Origin: Bacteroidales bacterium UBA1208 | Lineage (GTDB): Bacteria; Bacteroidota; Bacteroidia; Bacteroidales; P3 | Reading direction: 5' to 3' | DNA: 24,361 nucleotides | Assembly: GCA_002309955.1 (NCBI GenBank) | Contig: DBXQ01000122.1 | Span: 2,299-26,659 of the forward strand | In this document: positions 13,148-21,554 of the stretch, piece by piece | How positions within the stretch are numbered: position 1 is the first letter of the stretch | Layout: every line of letters starts with the position of its first letter | Notes under the pieces: generated by a model | Database searches by the model: none | Seen by the model: only the letters and a program-made list of their open reading frames with translations | Told to the model about the DNA's origin: nothing | Program-made: the position numbers and the translations under genes

Positions 13148-14488
13148 ATGGTTATGGCACAGCCGATCAGTATTTCTGAGCATTTCGGGTATCGCAAGTT
13201 GTTGCGGTTTACCGTCCCGTCGATGGTGATGATGGTCTTCACGTCCGTCTACAGCATCGTGGATGGGATGTTTGTGTCGAACTTTGTGGGCAAGACGGCC
13301 TTTGCAGCCATCAATCTGATTTTCCCGTTCCTGATGGTGCTGGGTGTGGTGGGGTATATGCTGGGCACAGGTGGCAGCGCGTTGGTGGCCAAGATGCTGG
13401 GCGAGGGGCAGAAGGAGCGGGCGCAGCGGGTGTTCTCGCTGTTGGTGGTGGCGGCAGTGGCGGTGGGTATCGTGTTCGGTGCCGCAGGGATTGCGTTCCT
13501 GCCACAGGTGTCGCTGTTTCTGGGCGCCGACCAAGCGATGCTGGACTTGTGTGTGGAGTATGGCCGCATCCTCCTGTTGGCATTGCCTTTCTTCATCCTG
13601 CAGTATATGTTCCAGTCACTGATGGTGACGGCGGAACGGCCCAGGATGGGGTTGATGGTGACGGTGGTTGCGGGGTTGATGAATATCGTGCTGGACTTTG
13701 TGCTGATTGTTGTGCTGCACATGGGGCTACGCGGAGCGGCATGGGCGACGGTGGCCTCGCAGGTGACGGGTGGCTTGATACCGGTGGTTTACTTCCTGTT
13801 CCCCAACGGGTCGCTGCTGCGGCTGGTGCGGCCGGTGATGGATTGGCGGGCTCTGTTGCAGGCCTGCACCAACGGGCTGAGCGAGTTTTTCGGAAACGTG
13901 TCGGGCTCGGTGGTTTCGATGTGCTACAATTACCAGTTGATGCGCTATATCGGCGAGGACGGTGTGTCGGCCTACGGGGTGATTATGTATGTGCAGTTCA
14001 TCTTCTTTGCAGTGTTTTTAGGCTACACGATAGGGTCGTCGCCGATAGTGAGCTATTGCCACGGGGCGAAGAACTATGCCGAGTTGCACAATATCTTCGC
14101 CCGCAGCCTTCGGATTATGGCGGTGCTGGGGGTGATGTTGACGGCGGTGCTGGAACTGCTGGCTTGGCCGTTGACGGCGGTGTTTGTGGGGTACGACGAG
14201 GCGCTGTTTGCGCTCACGCGGCGGGCTTTCATGATATACGGTGCATCATATCTGTTGGTGGGGTTCAACTTCTACACGTCGGCCTTCTTCACTGCGCTGA
14301 ACAACGGCGTGGTGTCCGCCCTGCTGGCCACGGTGCGGGCATTGGTGTTCGAGACGGCGGCGGTGTTTGTGCTGCCGTCGGTGTTCGGGGCTGGGAGTAT
14401 ATGGTTTTCGGTGGTTGTGGCGGAAAGCCTGTCGCTGCTGATGTCGGCGGCGCTGCTCTTCGCCAACCGGAAGAGGTATCATTATTAA
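13148..14488 (+). CDS. MATE family efflux transporter
   Basis: This 446-aa inner membrane protein has about twelve transmembrane helices in two homologous halves. It is the usual length for MATE antiporters, which export cationic drugs or metabolites in exchange for Na+ or H+. Family features include the N-terminal KLLRFTVPSMVMMVFTSVYSIVDGMFVSNFVG segment (about 17-48), AFAAINLIFPF (51-61), MLGTGGSALVAKMLGEGQ (about 71-88) and the second-half FFAVFLGYTIGSSPIVSYCHGAKNY block (about 283-307). The start could be the ATG at 13148 or the one two codons later. The thioesterase gene begins 18 bp after its stop, so they are probably cotranscribed. The substrate is not predictable. Confidence 0.9.
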   Translation: MVMAQPISISEHFGYRKLLRFTVPSMVMMVFTSVYSIVDGMFVSNFVGKTAFAAINLIFPFLMVLGVVGYMLGTGGSALVAKMLGEGQKERAQRVFSLLVVAAVAVGIVFGAAGIAFLPQVSLFLGADQAMLDLCVEYGRILLLALPFFILQYMFQSLMVTAERPRMGLMVTVVAGLMNIVLDFVLIVVLHMGLRGAAWATVASQVTGGLIPVVYFLFPNGSLLRLVRPVMDWRALLQACTNGLSEFFGNVSGSVVSMCYNYQLMRYIGEDGVSAYGVIMYVQFIFFAVFLGYTIGSSPIVSYCHGAKNYAELHNIFARSLRIMAVLGVMLTAVLELLAWPLTAVFVGYDEALFALTRRAFMIYGASYLLVGFNFYTSAFFTALNNGVVSALLATVRALVFETAAVFVLPSVFGAGSIWFSVVVAESLSLLMSAALLFANRKRYHY

Positions 14489-14506
14489 AACAAATTGGAA
14501 CGCTAT

Positions 14507-14911
14507 ATGAAATGTTATCAACACGAAGTGAAGTATTATGAGTGTGACCGGATGGGGATTACGCACCACTCGAATTACGTGCGCTTTATGGAAGAGGCGC
14601 GTGTGGACTGGATGGACCAGGTGGGCTACGGCTTCGACCGCATGGAGGCCGAGGGGGTGGTGTCGCCCGTGGTGAGCGTGGAGTGCGTATATAAGCATCC
14701 CACTACGTTCAAGGATGTGGTGGAGGTCGAGGTGAAGGTGGCGGAGATGAGTGCACTGAAGATTGCCTTCGGCTACACGATGCGCGTGGGAGACAAGGTG
14801 GTCTGCACGGGTCGCAGTGTGCATTGCTTTATGGAAAACGGCAGGCCGGTGAAGCTGGTCGAGCGGTTTCCGCAGCTGTATGAGGCTGCTGTGAATTCGT
14901 TAACGTGTTAA
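14507..14911 (+). CDS. Acyl-CoA thioesterase, YbgC/4HBT hotdog family
   Basis: This 134-aa single hotdog-fold protein hydrolyses acyl-CoA thioesters. The signature YYECDRMGITHHSNYVRFME (10-29) corresponds to the YbgC motif Y-x-D-T-D-x-x-G-V-V-Y-H, with D14 as the expected catalytic aspartate and H21 nearby. EARVDWMDQVGYGFDRME and VYKHPTTFKDVVEVEV follow as the central helix and beta strands. An upstream TTG is in frame, but the ATG at 14507 fits the family length better. The last residues, NSLTC, and the stop codon are encoded by the left arm of a repeat element (14891-14930), so the natural C-terminus may have been altered. Likely cotranscribed with the MATE gene. Confidence 0.88.
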   Translation: MKCYQHEVKYYECDRMGITHHSNYVRFMEEARVDWMDQVGYGFDRMEAEGVVSPVVSVECVYKHPTTFKDVVEVEVKVAEMSALKIAFGYTMRVGDKVVCTGRSVHCFMENGRPVKLVERFPQLYEAAVNSLTC

Positions 14912-15159
14912 TGTGTTAATTCGTTAGTCGAATGGCTCCCAAGTTCTGTTAATGCTCTGCCAGATTATCACGTTGTCACGTCCCTGACGGGACGCTGTTC
15001 CATTGGCAGTCTCCTCACGGCACTGCGAGGACTTTGTCCTCTTGTACCGTGTTATGCATATCTCACCCCTTCGGGGTGATTTATAGAAGTTTCCTAATAT
15101 AATAATATAATGCGTTAATCGACTAACACATTAACGAATTAACACATTAACGCATTCAC
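14891..15159. repeat. Foldback element with 40-bp inverted ends and nested hairpins
   Basis: Arms at 14891-14930 and 15120-15159 are 40-bp inverted repeats that differ at about six positions and are built of GTGTTAAT-type units. Inside lie compact hairpins: CTGCCA/TGGCAG (14957-14962 and 15004-15009) around CGTCCC/GGGACG (14979-14994), CACGG/CCGTG (15016-15051) around GAGGAC/GTCCTC (15027-15041), and TCACCCC/GGGGTGA (15063-15079). No reading frame is supported. This looks like a non-autonomous mobile or REP-type element inserted at the end of the thioesterase gene. The metallophosphoesterase gene ends 15 bp beyond it. Confidence 0.65.
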
Positions 15160-15173
15160 ACAATCAAGCATTC

Positions 15174-16028
15174 CTAAATCTCTTCGTAGCGGTAGGAGAC
15201 CTTGTCGGCGCAGGTGACCACGAGGTAGGAGGGGTCTTCGTTCAGGTTGCTGGTCATGACGTATGGTACATTGCCCAGGATGTGCTGTTCTTTGTGGTGG
15301 AAGTGTCCCATGAGGAAGAGGCTGACTTGGTGTTGGCTCATGAGGTCAAGCAATTCGTAGTACTCTTCTTCGGGCAGGTTGGCGGCGGGGGTGGTGCTGT
15401 AGTTGTAAGAGGTGCGGAAGAGGCAGGTGTGGGTGTTGACCACCACGTGGCGGTATTGGTCGCGCTGCTGCAGGAGTTGTTTGAGCCAGTCGAGCTGCCG
15501 GCGGCCGTGGGTGGCGTTGCCGCTGTCGAGAAAGATGAAGAGGTCTTTGGCACCCCCCACAGTCTGCACGGTGACGGCGTAGGTGGAGGTGTGGAAGTAC
15601 TGCTGGAAGTATTGCTGACAGTCGAAATAGATGTCGTGGTTGCCAATGGTGACGAAGCAGGTGTCGGCTGCTGCGTGGGAGCTGATAAGGCTGTCCAGCT
15701 GACGGAAGGGACGGGAGCCGCTTTCGTTGGCTATGTCGCCGTTGACGATGCTGAAGAGGCCTTGGGAGTCGGCTCCTTCGGCACGCAGAAAACGCTCCAC
15801 GCGGTCGGTGTTGCCCTCGAGGTGGATGTCGGAACAGACGTAGACGCGGTATTGGTCGGGGGCACCGGCGATGACGGTGGCGGGGTGCTGGTCGTTCCAT
15901 TCGAGCCATTGGGCTACACGGTCTTCGGTATGGGTGCCGTGGGAGAAGAACATGCCGGTGACGTCGAGGCGGTTGCAGGAAGCAAGTGCCAGTGTGGCTG
16001 TGAGGATGAAGAGGTGTTGAGGTTTCAT
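15174..16028 (-). CDS. Metallophosphoesterase lipoprotein
   Basis: This 284-aa calcineurin-like phosphoesterase is exported as a lipoprotein. Residues 1-18 form a lipoprotein signal ending in LALASC (lipidated C18). The metal-binding motifs are in order: CSDIHLE (65-71; D67, H69), VNGDIANES (95-103; D98), TIGNHDIYF (127-135; N130, H131), VVVNTHTCLF and MGHFHHKE near the C-terminus. All five motifs needed for a dinuclear metal site are present. The substrate is unknown. The gene follows a putative outer-membrane protein gene by 12 bp on the same strand, so the two form an operon acting in the envelope. The ATG at 16028 gives a proper signal peptide. Confidence 0.9.
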   Translation of the reverse strand: MKPQHLFILTATLALASCNRLDVTGMFFSHGTHTEDRVAQWLEWNDQHPATVIAGAPDQYRVYVCSDIHLEGNTDRVERFLRAEGADSQGLFSIVNGDIANESGSRPFRQLDSLISSHAAADTCFVTIGNHDIYFDCQQYFQQYFHTSTYAVTVQTVGGAKDLFIFLDSGNATHGRRQLDWLKQLLQQRDQYRHVVVNTHTCLFRTSYNYSTTPAANLPEEEYYELLDLMSQHQVSLFLMGHFHHKEQHILGNVPYVMTSNLNEDPSYLVVTCADKVSYRYEEI

Positions 16029-16040
16029 GTTATGGGTTTT

Positions 16041-16769
16041 TTAAAAGGTTCTTATTGCGCCAAGGTGGAGAAACCAACCGTCGTAGGAGGCTGTGAGGTT
16101 GAGCGAGCCTACGGGGTGGATGCCTATTTCGGCATAGAGATGTGTGTACTCCGGCAGTTGGTAGAGGGCTTTGGCACTGAAGAACCAGTTGGCCACACGC
16201 TCGATGACAAAGTCGTTGTAATTGCTCCAGCGGAGGCCGATATTCCATTGCCGGGGAACGAGTTGGTTGTACCACCAGCCTTCGATGGCAAACATGACGT
16301 TCATGGGTTCGAAGACGGTGCCTTGGCCGCCGTTGCTGCGTTGGATGAGTTCAGCAATATATCGGTTGCAGAGACCGAGATGGAGGTTGAGATGCCGGGC
16401 ATGCCATCCCACTTGCAAGGCTCCGGTGAACTCTTGCAGGTTGAGCGAGGGGAAGTGACGCCAGAGGTAGCTGTTTTCGAGCGTGAGGCGTTGACCTATG
16501 GGTGTGGTTAGCAGGGTGGCTTGGCCTGTGAGTCGGGCAGCGATACGGTTGCTGCTGGCATATTCGGCTCCTATACCGAGTTTGAAAGAGGGTGATGCCT
16601 GCCAGTCGAGTACAAGGACTCCACCGCCGTTGTCGCCTGTGGCGTAGTGGAAATCGTAGAAACCATAGCCTGTGAGGGTGAGGGGATGGCTTTTGGAGAT
16701 TGGCTCCTGGCTGTTGGCTGCCGGAACTGACAGGAATAGTAGCAAAAGAGGGATGAGGGCTTTTTTCAT
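16041..16769 (-). CDS. Putative outer-membrane beta-barrel protein
   Basis: This 242-aa protein has a signal peptide (about 1-20, MKKALIPLLLLFLSVPAANS, cleaved before QEP). The rest alternates polar and aromatic residues in short beta strands, such as LTLTGYGFYDFHYA, LNLHLGLCNRY, NIGLRWSNYNDF and HLYAEIGIHPVG. It ends in an aromatic residue after LHLGAIRTF. This pattern fits a small outer-membrane barrel, but I do not recognise a family. It is the first gene of an operon with the metallophosphoesterase lipoprotein, suggesting that both act at the cell surface or in the periplasm. A start at the ATG at 16769 is required for the signal sequence. Confidence 0.65.
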   Translation of the reverse strand: MKKALIPLLLLFLSVPAANSQEPISKSHPLTLTGYGFYDFHYATGDNGGGVLVLDWQASPSFKLGIGAEYASSNRIAARLTGQATLLTTPIGQRLTLENSYLWRHFPSLNLQEFTGALQVGWHARHLNLHLGLCNRYIAELIQRSNGGQGTVFEPMNVMFAIEGWWYNQLVPRQWNIGLRWSNYNDFVIERVANWFFSAKALYQLPEYTHLYAEIGIHPVGSLNLTASYDGWFLHLGAIRTF

Positions 16770-16797
16770 AGGATGAAAGGCTTTACGGGATTACTGG

Positions 16798-17094
16798 CTA
16801 TTTATTCTGGAGTAGTTGTTGGGAGAGGGTCTGCATTTGTTCGAGGAGCTCTCGGTTGCTCTCAAGGAGATTCCATATGCCGTCCTCGCTCAGTACTCCG
16901 CGTTTCAGGTCGGGAGGAAGGAGTCCCCGTTCATCGTCGGCAAGGTCTTTGCGCCAGTCGTCGCTGCCCAGGTAGGAGGAGAGCATGGCGATGGCCGGTT
17001 GTGCGGCTTGGTAGGAGAGAAGGGCATTCTCGAGCTGTTTGACGGCCTCGGTGGCTTGGTCGAGACATTGCTCCATTTCGCGTATTCGTAGCAT
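16798..17094 (-). CDS. DUF4298 family protein
   Basis: This small helical cytoplasmic protein has about 98 residues from the ATG at 17094. It starts MLRIREMEQCLDQATEAVKQ, continues with LENALLSYQAAQPAIAMLSSYLGSDDWRKDLADDE and has LPPDLKRGVLSEDGIWNLLE before a final helix. The 'Y-x-G-S-x-x-W-x-x-D' and 'LP-x-D-L-K-R-G-V-L-S-E-D' patterns are characteristic of DUF4298, a family of unknown function. An upstream in-frame start would add 27 residues, but a -7 box (17131-17138) lies inside that extension, so the shorter start is chosen. It lies 28 bp upstream of the putative barrel gene and could be cotranscribed with it. Confidence 0.85.
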   Translation of the reverse strand: MLRIREMEQCLDQATEAVKQLENALLSYQAAQPAIAMLSSYLGSDDWRKDLADDERGLLPPDLKRGVLSEDGIWNLLESNRELLEQMQTLSQQLLQNK

Positions 17095-17130
17095 GATGTG
17101 TATGGTGTTATATTCGGTGAGTATTTTTTG

Positions 17131-17138
17131 CAAAAATA
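17131..17138 (-). promoter_or_regulatory. -7 box for the DUF4298 gene
   Basis: TATTTTTG on the minus strand followed by CAAAAA matches TAnnTTTG and lies 37 bp upstream of the ATG at 17094. It decides against the longer reading frame. Confidence 0.55.
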
Positions 17139-17220
17139 CTTCTTTTTCCTCGAAAATTGATTTTTTTTGATGCAAGGCTCAACATTTTTGTGTTTTTTGC
17201 GTTATTTTATGGAAATCGTA

Positions 17221-17250
17221 TTGACATTATCGGTGCACATTGTATGTTTA
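17221..17250 (+). promoter_or_regulatory. Promoter of the type IX cargo gene
   Basis: A TTG at 17221-17223 and TATGTTTA at 17243-17250 are separated by 19 bp, the spacing of Bacteroidetes -33/-7 promoters. The last base of the -7 box differs from consensus. Transcription would start close to 17257. Confidence 0.5.
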
Positions 17251-17266
17251 ACAAATAATGCTATTT

Positions 17267-18505
17267 ATGAAAAGAACTCTTATCGGATTGACAATTCTGG
17301 GTCTTGTCTGGGCTGCATCCATGCCTGTTAAGGGGCAAAATGTTTATCAATTACCCAATGGAGGTTTTGAGGCTTGGGACGGTAGCAGCAATGAGTCGGA
17401 ACCGACACATTGGAACTCGTTTGCTTCGAGTGACGGCACATTGGCCAGCTTCGCTTCGACCCCCCACCACTATCGCCGCAACGGTAGCCGTCCGGAAGGC
17501 GAGGGACAACATTATCTGACTATTTACACGATGAGTATCATCGGAGTGAAAGCCAATGGAAATATGACTACGGGTCGCATCCATGCCGGTGGCCTTTCGG
17601 CTACGAGCGAGGACAATTATAATTACACTGAGCGAGGCAATGCCGACCATAGTCTTCCTTTTACGGCTACGCCCGACTCAATGTATGTGTGGGTGAGTTT
17701 CTATGCCGGCAGCAGTGGATCGACAGCACAGGTGGAAGCCATTTTGCATGGAGACAATGATTTCAAGGCACCGAATAATGTGGGCGAGACTTCGATGTAC
17801 AAAGCCCGTGCCATGGCACAGACACAGCGTACCACCACCTCTTCATCGCAAATGCAGTGGCAGCAGCTGCGCGTGCCTTTTGTGTACAGCGGCACTTCGT
17901 CAGCCAACTATATGTTGGTGAACATGACTACCAACAACCAGCCGGGTTCCGGCGATGCCAACGACTCGCTTTCAATAGACGATATCGTGTTTATCTATAG
18001 TGCCTGGCTTACAAACATCGCTGTGGATGGTGTGTCATTGTCTAATTTTGTCAAGGATGGTTTTGATTATTCAGTCCATGTGTCGGATACGTCACAGCTG
18101 ATGACTGCCGAAGTGACGGCTACTACTGAGGTTTCTGATGCCACATTGAGTATTGAACGCACCCGTACCAATGATTCTACAGCATTGGTGAAACTGCAAG
18201 TTGTGGCAGAGGACGGTGTGACGGTGAAGGAATATCGGGTGGTGTTGACAGCAGGCATGCCCGAACCGACCACTGGTGTACATGAGGCGGAAGAGCCTGG
18301 AATGTTTGTGGTTTATCCTAATCCCACTTTAGGCAAGCTCTATGTCGAGGCTGAGGGACAGATAACCATCAGCGACATGCATGGCAGGCAGATGATGTCT
18401 GTGGACTGCCATGGCAAACAAATGGTGGACATCAGCCACTTGCCTGAAGGCATGTATGTGGTACGCCATCGGTCGGGAGCAAAGAGAATCGTGAAAGTGG
18501 GTTGA
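17267..18505 (+). CDS. Secreted PCMD-like protein with type IX sorting domain
   Basis: This protein of about 412 aa is exported by Sec and then by the type IX secretion system. A signal peptide covers about residues 1-23 (MKRTLIGLTILGLVWAASMP, then VKGQ). The core begins LPNGGFEAWDG and contains PDSMYVWVSFY, WQQLRVPFVYSG and LSIDDIVFIYSAWLTNIAVDG, the strand pattern of the PCMD (putative carbohydrate metabolism) family. A short beta domain follows. The last 70 residues form a C-terminal sorting domain: VVYPNPTLGKLYVEA, then ISDMHGRQM, then LPEGMYVVRH and a basic end. An ATG three codons earlier (17258) is possible but would sit at the predicted transcription start. A terminator overlaps the stop codon. 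Confidence 0.85.
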   Translation: MKRTLIGLTILGLVWAASMPVKGQNVYQLPNGGFEAWDGSSNESEPTHWNSFASSDGTLASFASTPHHYRRNGSRPEGEGQHYLTIYTMSIIGVKANGNMTTGRIHAGGLSATSEDNYNYTERGNADHSLPFTATPDSMYVWVSFYAGSSGSTAQVEAILHGDNDFKAPNNVGETSMYKARAMAQTQRTTTSSSQMQWQQLRVPFVYSGTSSANYMLVNMTTNNQPGSGDANDSLSIDDIVFIYSAWLTNIAVDGVSLSNFVKDGFDYSVHVSDTSQLMTAEVTATTEVSDATLSIERTRTNDSTALVKLQVVAEDGVTVKEYRVVLTAGMPEPTTGVHEAEEPGMFVVYPNPTLGKLYVEAEGQITISDMHGRQMMSVDCHGKQMVDISHLPEGMYVVRHRSGAKRIVKVG

Positions 18506-18528
18506 TATAATCAACCCACTATATTTTT
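18496..18528 (+). terminator. Intrinsic terminator overlapping the stop codon
   Basis: AGTGGGTTGAT (18496-18506), loop ATA, then ATCAACCCACT (18510-18520) form a perfect 11-bp stem followed by ATATTTTT. The stem includes the last codons and the stop of the type IX cargo gene. Confidence 0.7.
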
Positions 18529-18798
18529 AAACCCAAATCGGTCGTTAGGTTTTATGCCAGAGTGGTATTTGTTTCGAGAAGATTGTCGGCGAAACCATTG
18601 AAGGCGTAGCGGGCTACGGCGAAATGGTTTCGTTGGCAAGATTCCGAACGTTACCAAAGGCGAGAGCATAGCAAGCTTGCTTGCTATGCCGAACCATAGT
18701 AACGTCATGGAACATAAAGAAATGCCGCTATGGCATGAAAAGGAGATATTATCCGATAATTAGTGTACTTCCCGTCCTAATGACCGATTGGGGTTAAA
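18526..18798. repeat. Foldback element with 23-bp inverted ends
   Basis: The ends, TTTAAACCCAAATCGG and onward (18526-18549) and its near complement (18776-18798), form imperfect inverted repeats. Between them are nested hairpins: CGAAACCATT/AATGGTTTCG (18590-18632) around CGTAGC/GCTACG, ACGTTAC/GTAACGT (18648-18705) around GCATAGCAAG/CTTGCTATGC (18666-18689), and ATGCC/GGCAT near 18722-18736. No gene is visible in 18506-18893. The same end sequence occurs at 9-26. This fits a non-autonomous repeat element. Confidence 0.65.
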
Positions 18799-18893
18799 GC
18801 AGGGTGGATGAGAGAATCGTGCTGACTATAGTAGAGATTGCCTGTTAATAAAAAAGAGGATGAAGTAAAAATATATGACTAATAGGAATAAAA

Positions 18894-21407
18894 GTGGAAT
18901 CAAAATCTCATAAATCACTCTGTTGGCTGATAGCTGTCTGTGTAATCATCGCTGCGACAGTATTGCTTCTGTCACGGACGGGGGTGGGGGAGAGCGTGAG
19001 ACGGGAGAGTGCACGGCTGTTTGAGTATGAGTATATTCCTAACCAAAACGTGGACATCAATCGGTGCGAGGCAACGGAGATGGCGGACTCCATTTACAAG
19101 GACTTCAGGGGGAAATACCGTTTCCATTACCAGACTATCGGGATGGCATCGTTCCCGGATAGCAGCCGCATGATTCTGCTGAGCGATATACCACCGCATT
19201 TTGAGACGGACTCGTTGACCCCTATATTTGCCCAATTTACGCACAAGACAGAATTGCGTAAGCATCCTATCGGATATGACGGCTATGTGACGGATGTGCT
19301 CATTATGCTTGGCAATGCTACGCAGGAGAACTGTAACAGGCTGATAAAACGGCTGAACAATGAGTTGTTCTTTAGCGAATATAAACCTGCAGTGATGAAA
19401 TTACCGGCCGAAGAAAAACGCTGGTATTTCGCCAAGGAGAACATTGACTATCAGATTACATTGGAAGAGTTCAACACTTGGTTTATGGAGAATGGCGAGG
19501 GTTTCATCCATCTTGATGACACCAATACGGTGTTGACCATTAGAGACCTTTTTGCCAAGAAAGCACGCGGTGTCTACTTTAGTCAACAGCCGGGCTTTGT
19601 GGCTTGGGCTATTGCTAAGAATGCTGATCTTGCGGGTTACGGGCAGGGTGCCCGTGTTTCAGTGGACGGGCAAGGTGCCCGTGTTCCGTTGGACGGGCAA
19701 GGTGCCCGTGTTTCAGTGGACGGGCAGGGTGCCCGTGCTCCAGTGGAGGGGCAGGGTGCCCGTGTTTCAGAGGACGGGCAAGGTGCCCGTAATCCAGAGG
19801 ACGGGCAGGGCGCCCGTATCCCGGTGGAGGGGCGGGGTGCCCTTGCTAACATACGGCAATTCACGCTTGATGCCGACCTGATATTGGGTGCTTTAGCCGA
19901 TAGTAGTACATTGGTCATCATTGGTCGCGAGCGTCAGTCGCCATTGTGTGAATTGCCACCATTACAAATAGAGAGTATCCTGTTATTGGCTTCCACTACC
20001 GAGAAGGAGTTGTCGCAAAGTCTGGATGTCAATGACTTGATGGCTGGTAAGATGAAGAATGGCAAGGACTGGTGCCCAACCTATCTGAGTCGAGAACTGG
20101 AGAATACCGAATTCGGCGATCTGATGACTATCACTGATGTGTTGTTGAAGGATTGGTCTGAGAATGGAACCATCCAGGAGGGCTATTACCGCTATCCCGA
20201 GCCAGGATACTACCCCTTTGACAAGCCACTATTCCGCAAGTTGGGACTGAATGAATTGGTCTATAACTGGAACACTGCCGGTGCTATGTACGCTATCGAT
20301 TGCGATGGTTATACTGTTTATACTTTAGGTCGCACTGGGTCGTTGCCAGTGAGCTATTTCAATTCCCCGGAGCGCAGCCAGTCAATAGGCTACCGTTACG
20401 AGAGTCAAGCCTATCATTATTTCGCCACACTTGGCAACACCGACTTGGCACGAGTGGTGCAGTACACAGCATTATATCAGTTGTTTATTGATAATAACAT
20501 CAGTTATTCGGGTAACACATACCTCTCGTTTCCGAAGAACAAACCTTTTCTGTTGTATAAGCCTACGGTTGAACTGCTTGATACGCTGCGGGGACTGACT
20601 GGCAATGCGGTTTCTCTGCTGGCTGACAGCCTGTCGCAGCGCACATTTCGGCTCTATCAGAAAGAGCAGGTTGACCAGCAGTTGCACGAGAACGAGCAGA
20701 GGCACAACATAACATACAGTGAAGATGACGTTGAGGCCATTTATCGCAATGTGCATCGTAATACGCAGGCAGGCATAGGCCGAAGCCTGCAGGAGGTGAA
20801 AAATATGCTTGGTGGTCTTACTGAGGAGCAGTTCAAGCAACTGGCACGGTTCCTCTCTTATCCCCGAGGGGTGAGGATTCGCGACCGCGAGAGTTACAAC
20901 ACTATGCTTCGTGGACGGCGCGTCAACCAGTTGATGCGTGAAATAGGCAAGAACAATCTTGACCTCGTGGGGATAGACCTGAAGGAAGTAAAGAACTGGT
21001 TTGCCGCAAATCTGAAAGGCAATACGGGACGGTATATGAAGACCTCGTCGCTCATTATCACCTACAACGACCTGCTGACTACCGGCGGACACAACTTGTC
21101 GTCGAAAATCAACAGGGTCAATTCGATGACCAACTATAAACGCAGCCGTGGCAACTATACCCCAACGGATTATAAGAGTCCTGCTGTGACAGAGCCTGTA
21201 GTGTCAGAAAACAGGCCAACGGCATCGACTCCCACGAGTACCACCCCAGTCAACAGTAAACCTGCAAGCAAAGCTTTGCCTGCCAAAAAGAAGCCCGTAA
21301 GCGCAGCCTCACCAGTTAAGAGCAAACCAGCAAATAGCAGTGCAGCCAATATCCGTCCTCGTAGTGCGGTAATCTCCACAGCTCCCCGCCGAAGTAGAGG
21401 TTTTTGA
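18894..21407 (+). CDS. Large membrane-anchored protein of unknown function with REP-coded repeats
   Basis: This 837-aa protein starts at a GTG; no ATG precedes the membrane anchor. A single transmembrane helix (about 10-26) is followed by a large extracytoplasmic region, so it is probably anchored in the inner membrane. Residues about 249-317 are eight copies of a 9-residue unit with GQGAR, encoded by a 27-bp tandem repeat. A second REP relic encodes TGSLPVS near 481-487. The central region (about 330-700) is globular with no motif I recognise. The last 90 residues are low-complexity, rich in Pro, Ser, Thr, Ala and Lys, ending RRSRGF. The family is not recognised. The repeats look like an insertion into a normal protein. 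Start choice is uncertain. Confidence 0.7.
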   Translation: MESKSHKSLCWLIAVCVIIAATVLLLSRTGVGESVRRESARLFEYEYIPNQNVDINRCEATEMADSIYKDFRGKYRFHYQTIGMASFPDSSRMILLSDIPPHFETDSLTPIFAQFTHKTELRKHPIGYDGYVTDVLIMLGNATQENCNRLIKRLNNELFFSEYKPAVMKLPAEEKRWYFAKENIDYQITLEEFNTWFMENGEGFIHLDDTNTVLTIRDLFAKKARGVYFSQQPGFVAWAIAKNADLAGYGQGARVSVDGQGARVPLDGQGARVSVDGQGARAPVEGQGARVSEDGQGARNPEDGQGARIPVEGRGALANIRQFTLDADLILGALADSSTLVIIGRERQSPLCELPPLQIESILLLASTTEKELSQSLDVNDLMAGKMKNGKDWCPTYLSRELENTEFGDLMTITDVLLKDWSENGTIQEGYYRYPEPGYYPFDKPLFRKLGLNELVYNWNTAGAMYAIDCDGYTVYTLGRTGSLPVSYFNSPERSQSIGYRYESQAYHYFATLGNTDLARVVQYTALYQLFIDNNISYSGNTYLSFPKNKPFLLYKPTVELLDTLRGLTGNAVSLLADSLSQRTFRLYQKEQVDQQLHENEQRHNITYSEDDVEAIYRNVHRNTQAGIGRSLQEVKNMLGGLTEEQFKQLARFLSYPRGVRIRDRESYNTMLRGRRVNQLMREIGKNNLDLVGIDLKEVKNWFAANLKGNTGRYMKTSSLIITYNDLLTTGGHNLSSKINRVNSMTNYKRSRGNYTPTDYKSPAVTEPVVSENRPTASTPTSTTPVNSKPASKALPAKKKPVSAASPVKSKPANSSAANIRPRSAVISTAPRRSRGF
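19639..19844 (+). repeat. Eight tandem 27-bp REP-derived units
   Basis: Eight units each begin with a version of ACGGGCAGGGTGCCCGT or GGGCAAGGTGCCCGT followed by a 12-bp spacer such as GTTTCAGTGGAC. The first core is identical to the REP at 7899-7915. Because 27 is a multiple of three, every unit encodes nine residues (GQGAR plus four variable residues, often VSVD). The last unit is degenerate (GGGCGGGGTGCCCTT). Confidence 0.85.
20334..20350 (+). repeat. Isolated REP-like palindrome
   Basis: ACTGGGTCGTTGCCAGT has the same 17-bp size and ACNGG-N7-CCNGT frame as the other REP copies. It encodes TGSLPV within the 837-aa protein, the same peptide pattern as TGSQPV in the WYL chimera. It is a diverged copy; chance is possible. 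Confidence 0.45.
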
Positions 21408-21447
21408 AATTGTGTGTGATTTCTTCTTTTATATCGCAAGAAATGTG

Positions 21448-21455
21448 TATCTTTG
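21448..21455 (+). promoter_or_regulatory. -7 box upstream of the broken gene
   Basis: TATCTTTG followed by CGACG matches TAnnTTTG. The next start codon (21555) is 100 bp downstream. The box separates the frameshifted gene from the 837-aa gene. Confidence 0.6.
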
Positions 21456-21554
21456 CGACGTTGAAATGGAAGATGATATATAGCTGTGGGTGATTGTAAA
21501 TATGTAAATGTGTGATAGTTAGATAAATTATTGACAAATAAACATATCTATAAT

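Noticed and set aside
13549..14541. 330-codon frame overlapping the MATE gene in another frame
   Set aside because: It is a GC-rich shadow frame; the MATE frame shows clear family motifs.
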